Source of the DNA: RGIG4034 sp045576455
GTDB taxonomy: Bacteria; Bacillota; Clostridia; Lachnospirales; Lachnospiraceae
Direction: 5' to 3'
Length of the DNA stretch: 64,000 nt
Assembly: GCA_045576455.1 (NCBI GenBank)
Contig: JAZNGM010000001.1
Location: 124,001-188,000 of the forward strand
Position numbers and translations under genes: made by a program. Shown piece after piece: positions 60,371-64,000 of this stretch. Within the stretch, counting starts at the first letter, position 1. Every line of letters starts with the position of its first letter. Under the pieces are notes generated by a model. It ran no database searches and was not told the DNA's origin. It was given only the letters and a program-made list of their open reading frames with translations.

Positions 60371-60397
60371 GCTAAAGGCGTATGGATGTGCTATAAT
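60369..60397 (+). promoter_or_regulatory. Sigma-A promoter of uvrBA
   Basis: TTGCTA (60369-60374) and a perfect TATAAT (60392-60397) with a 17-bp spacer, about 100 bp before uvrB. Confidence 0.7.
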
Positions 60398-60494
60398 GTG
60401 AAAAGCTAATCTATACGCTTTTATGTGTTTATATATTTTTAGGTAATGAATTGGAAATTAAAGAAGAAACAGAGTCCGTAAAGAGGAGATAATT

Positions 60495-62477
60495 ATGGAT
60501 AGATTTGTATTACATTCCGAATACAATCCGACCGGTGACCAGCCACAGGCCATTGCAGAACTGGTTGATGGTTTTAAAAAGGGTAATCAATTCCAAACCT
60601 TGCTTGGCGTTACCGGTTCCGGTAAGACATTTACCATGGCAAATGTTATTGCAGCATTAAACAAACCGACGCTTATCATTGCGCATAATAAAACATTGGC
60701 AGGGCAGCTTTATAGTGAAATGAAAGAGTTCTTCCCTGAAAATGCGGTGGAGTACTTTGTGTCCTATTACGATTATTATCAGCCGGAGGCATATATTCCT
60801 TCGTCTGATACTTATATTGCCAAGGATTCATCCATTAATGAAGAAATTGATAAATTAAGACTATCGGCAACCGCTTCCCTTTCCGAGCGGAAGGATGTGG
60901 TGGTAGTTGCTTCCGTATCATGTATATACGGCTTGGGAAGTCCGGAGGATTACCAGAATTTGATGGTTTCCTTAAGACCGGGTACACAGAAGGACAGGGA
61001 TCAGGTTATCCGTGAACTTATCGGAATCCGTTATGAGAGAAATGACATGGAACTTGACCGCGGCCGTTTCAGGGTGCGGGGAGATGTTCTTGAGATATAT
61101 CCTGCGCAGGGCGGGGAATATGTAATACGTGTTGAGTTTTTCGGGGACGAGATTGACAGGATTTCTGAAGTGGATCAATTAACGGGAAGACCGCATGCCA
61201 CCTTGCAACATATTACTATTTTCCCTGCGTCCCATTATGTTGTTTCTCCGGATAAGCTTGCGCTTGCCTGCCGTGATATAGAAGAGGAACTTGCGGAAAG
61301 GGTTAAGTATTTTAAGAGTGAAGATAAACTGATAGAAGCGCAGAGAATTGCGGAGCGTACCGGTTTTGATGTGGAGATGCTTAGGGAAACCGGATTTTGT
61401 TCCGGCATTGAAAATTATTCAAGGCATATGAACCGGATGCAACCGGGGGAACGTCCGCATACCCTGATGGATTATTTTAATGACGATTATTTGATCATTA
61501 TAGATGAGTCGCATATGACAATCCCACAGATCAGAGGAATGTATGCTGGCGACCGGTCGCGTAAGACTTCGCTCGTGGATTATGGATTCAGATTGCCGTC
61601 AGCGCTTGATAACCGTCCGATGAATTTTACGGAATTTGAACAGCAGATTGATCAGATGTTATTTGTGTCCGCGACGCCGGGCGAATATGAAGCAGAGCAT
61701 GAACTTATGAGAACGGAGCAGATTATCAGACCGACCGGCTTGCTTGATCCTGAAGTAACGGTTAAACCGGTTACCGGACAGGTGGATGATCTGATCAGCG
61801 AGGTTAAAAAAGAGACAGAGCAAAAGAATAAGGTTCTCGTTACTACTCTAACGAAAAAGATGGCAGAGGATCTTACAAAGTATATGGAAGAAGCGGGAAT
61901 CAGGGTTAAGTATCTTCACTCTGATATTGATACGCTTGAGAGGGCGGAGATAATCCGTGATATGCGTCTGGATGCATTTGATGTATTGGTCGGCATTAAT
62001 CTTCTGAGGGAAGGTCTTGATATACCTGAAATTGCCCTTGTTGCCATCTTGGATGCAGATAAAGAAGGATTTTTGCGTAGTGAGACTTCGCTTGTCCAGA
62101 CCATCGGACGTGCTGCACGTAACTCGGAAGGACGGGTTATTATGTATGCGGATAAGATGACGGATTCGATGAAAAATGCCATTAATGAGACGAATCGACG
62201 AAGAATGATTCAGGAAAAATATAATGAAGAGCATGGCATTACGCCGCAGACTATTAAGAAGAGCGTCAGGGATCTTATCAGTATCAGTAAGACCATTGAA
62301 CAGGAGAAGATGAAGTTTGAAAAAGATCCAGAGTCCATGAGCCGTAAAGAACTTGAAAAATTGATAGATAAGGTTACCAAGAAGATGAAGCAGGCAGCAG
62401 CAGAGCTTAACTTTGAGGCGGCGGCAGAACTCCGTGACAGTCTTATTGAACTAAAGAAGCAGTTGGAGAAAGGATAA
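60495..62477 (+). CDS. uvrB: Excinuclease ABC subunit B
   Basis: A 660-aa DNA-damage verifying helicase-like subunit of nucleotide excision repair. Walker A GVTGSGKTFTM, the beta-hairpin region YYDYYQPEAYIPSSD that probes lesions, helicase motifs LIIIDESHMT and VGINLLREGLD, QTIGRAARN, and the C-terminal UVR motif that contacts UvrC (about 620-655). It receives damaged DNA from UvrA and recruits UvrC. Preceded by an SOS-type promoter; uvrA follows. Confidence 0.98.
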   Translation: MDRFVLHSEYNPTGDQPQAIAELVDGFKKGNQFQTLLGVTGSGKTFTMANVIAALNKPTLIIAHNKTLAGQLYSEMKEFFPENAVEYFVSYYDYYQPEAYIPSSDTYIAKDSSINEEIDKLRLSATASLSERKDVVVVASVSCIYGLGSPEDYQNLMVSLRPGTQKDRDQVIRELIGIRYERNDMELDRGRFRVRGDVLEIYPAQGGEYVIRVEFFGDEIDRISEVDQLTGRPHATLQHITIFPASHYVVSPDKLALACRDIEEELAERVKYFKSEDKLIEAQRIAERTGFDVEMLRETGFCSGIENYSRHMNRMQPGERPHTLMDYFNDDYLIIIDESHMTIPQIRGMYAGDRSRKTSLVDYGFRLPSALDNRPMNFTEFEQQIDQMLFVSATPGEYEAEHELMRTEQIIRPTGLLDPEVTVKPVTGQVDDLISEVKKETEQKNKVLVTTLTKKMAEDLTKYMEEAGIRVKYLHSDIDTLERAEIIRDMRLDAFDVLVGINLLREGLDIPEIALVAILDADKEGFLRSETSLVQTIGRAARNSEGRVIMYADKMTDSMKNAINETNRRRMIQEKYNEEHGITPQTIKKSVRDLISISKTIEQEKMKFEKDPESMSRKELEKLIDKVTKKMKQAAAELNFEAAAELRDSLIELKKQLEKG

Positions 62478-62533
62478 GTTTTTGTGGCATGAAAAGTGAT
62501 GCAATGCCATGAATTTGATAAGGAATAGAAGAA

Positions 62534-64000
62534 ATGAGTACAGAATCTGTAAAGATGCTTCCGCCGAAAGAATGCATTAAAATCAGGGGAGCAAAAGAGC
62601 ATAATCTTAAAAATATTGATATTGATATACCGAGAAATGAATTGGTTGTATTGACGGGGTTGTCAGGATCCGGAAAATCTTCCCTGGCATTTGATACCAT
62701 TTATGCAGAAGGTCAAAGAAGATACATGGAATCCATATCGTCCTATGCAAGACAGTTCTTGGGCCAGATGGAAAAACCGAATGTAGATAAGATAGAAGGT
62801 TTGAGTCCGGCAATATCCATTGACCAAAAGTCTACCAACCGTAATCCGCGTTCAACGGTAGGTACGGTGACGGAAATATATGATTATTTCAGACTGCTTT
62901 ACGCAAGAATAGGTATACCGCACTGTCCGAATTGCGGAAGAGAGATTATGAAACAGACAGTTGACCAGATGGTAGACCGGATTATGGAGCTTGCAGAAGG
63001 GACTAAGATACAGCTGCTTGCCCCGGTTGTCCGCGGACGCAAAGGTGAACATAGCAAGGTGTTCGAACGGGCAAGAAAGTCAGGATATGTCAGGGTACGT
63101 GTCGATGGAAATCTGTATGATTTGTCAGAAGAAATTGCTCTCGATAAGAATATTAAGCATAACATAGAGATAGTGGTAGACCGATTAGTTATTAAGGAAG
63201 GCATTGAAAGCCGTCTTACAGGTTCTGTAGAAAGTGTACTGGCACTAGCGGAAGGGCTTTTGACGGTTGATGTGATAGATCAGGAACCTTTGAACTTCAG
63301 CCAGAGTTTTGCATGTCCTGATTGTGAAATCAGTGTAGAAGAAATTGAGCCAAGAAGCTTTTCTTTTAATAACCCGTTTGGAGCGTGTCCCGGATGCTTT
63401 GGTCTGGGTTACCATATGGAATTCGATCCTGAACTCATGATTCCTGACAGGAGTCTTAGCTTAAATCAAGGTGCTATAGTAGCTATGGGATGGCAATCAT
63501 CAAGTGATAAGGGCAGTTTTACCAATGCCTTGCTCCGTGCGTTGTCAGAAGAGTATAAATTCAGTCTGGATACCCCGTTTGAGGAACTTAGTAAGAAAGT
63601 ACAGGATGTTATCCTTTATGGAACAAACGGTAAAAAAGTTACCGTTTATTATGAAGGACAGCGTGGTAAAGGAGAGTATCCGATAGCTTTTGAGGGACTT
63701 ATACAGAATGAGAACAGAAGATACCGGGAAACCGGTTCCGAAATGATGAAACAGGAATATGAGAAGTTTATGCGTATATCCCCGTGTAAAGAATGTAAGG
63801 GAATGCGTCTTAAGAAGACTTCGTTAGCGGTTACTATATGCGATAAAAATATACATGAGATTACTTCTTTATCCATAGGGGACTTAAAAGAATTTGTAAA
63901 TAATATGAACCTGACGCCGACGCAGGAGTTTATTGGTAAGCAGATACTTAAAGAAGTCCGTGCCAGGGTAGGTTTTTTGGTCGACGTTGGATTGGATTAT
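62534..64000 (+). CDS. uvrA: Excinuclease ABC subunit A, 3'-truncated by window edge
   Basis: The first 489 codons of UvrA, which finds bulky DNA lesions as a dimer. ATG 62534 gives IRGAKEHNLKNIDIDIPRNE and the first Walker A LTGLSGSGKSSLAFDT, YARQFLGQMEKP, then the first zinc-finger pair (CPNCGRE) and the FACPDCEISVEEIEPRSFSF region. The frame is open to the window end; about half the protein is missing. AAGGAAT precedes the start. It is cotranscribed with uvrB. Confidence 0.97.
   Translation, partial: MSTESVKMLPPKECIKIRGAKEHNLKNIDIDIPRNELVVLTGLSGSGKSSLAFDTIYAEGQRRYMESISSYARQFLGQMEKPNVDKIEGLSPAISIDQKSTNRNPRSTVGTVTEIYDYFRLLYARIGIPHCPNCGREIMKQTVDQMVDRIMELAEGTKIQLLAPVVRGRKGEHSKVFERARKSGYVRVRVDGNLYDLSEEIALDKNIKHNIEIVVDRLVIKEGIESRLTGSVESVLALAEGLLTVDVIDQEPLNFSQSFACPDCEISVEEIEPRSFSFNNPFGACPGCFGLGYHMEFDPELMIPDRSLSLNQGAIVAMGWQSSSDKGSFTNALLRALSEEYKFSLDTPFEELSKKVQDVILYGTNGKKVTVYYEGQRGKGEYPIAFEGLIQNENRRYRETGSEMMKQEYEKFMRISPCKECKGMRLKKTSLAVTICDKNIHEITSLSIGDLKEFVNNMNLTPTQEFIGKQILKEVRARVGFLVDVGLDY

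Overview
The window looks like the chromosome of a low-GC, Gram-positive anaerobe of the class Clostridia, most likely a gut Lachnospiraceae. This rests on gene content: a WhiA/Crh-type cluster beside RapZ, a YtvI-type membrane protein, IreB, a CIRCE-controlled hrcA-grpE-dnaK-dnaJ operon, RNase J, a type III glutamine synthetase, MurT/GatD, and strong Shine-Dalgarno sites with frequent TTG/GTG starts. The species cannot be named from the sequence alone. Most of the window is ordinary chromosomal backbone read left to right. No prophage, integrase, classical insertion sequence or CRISPR array was seen.

Region by region. 1-3835: end of murB, then rapZ, whiA, a Crh-like HPr paralogue and a lipid kinase. 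4083-11939: a cyclophilin on the minus strand, a GNAT acetyltransferase, a heterodimeric ABC exporter with one degenerate ATP site, a MurT/GatD pair whose GatD lacks both catalytic residues, and a YesL-type membrane protein. 11951-12156 is a long palindromic element. 12224-16996: aminotransferase, patatin-like lipase, lipoprotein and an extended DHH phosphoesterase. 17088-25140: CIRCE, hrcA-grpE-dnaK-dnaJ, prmA, rsmE and a cysteine desulfurase. 25141-27824 is an accessory stretch between the desulfurase and thiI: a 53-bp tandem repeat array, an Rpn/PD-(D/E)XK protein and an inward-facing YtvI-type gene. 28055-36612: thiI, an HPr-like orphan, mtaB, ireB-ruvX-DUF1292, RNase J, YlbF, a short MltG-like protein, trmR and trhP. 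36678-41284: glnN, tRNA-Gln(CTG), cvfB and a PucR/CdaR-type regulator. 41323-46957: ftsE-ftsX, an M23 coiled-coil hydrolase, a CtpA protease and a leucine-rich-repeat lipoprotein.

47017-58548 is a carbohydrate island: GH115, CE15, GH29 and two GH43 genes with two AraC regulators. None of the enzymes has a visible signal peptide and no transporter is present, which suggests that imported glucuronoxylan or arabinoxylan fragments are trimmed inside the cell. 58601-60352 holds an FMN-type small protein and a translationally coupled pair, a possible ADP-ribosyltransferase-fold protein and an ABC/RecF-like ATPase. 60359-64000 is a LexA-box promoter, uvrB and the start of uvrA.

Functional themes: envelope growth (murB, murT/gatD, ftsEX with its hydrolase, the MltG-like protein), tRNA wobble and anticodon-loop modification (desulfurase/thiI, mtaB, trmR/trhP), protein quality control, and an inducible plant-polysaccharide module. 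The most unusual items are the GatD without catalytic Cys/His, the large palindromic element at 11951, the 53-bp repeat array, the ART-like/ATPase pair and the two HPr paralogues without His15.
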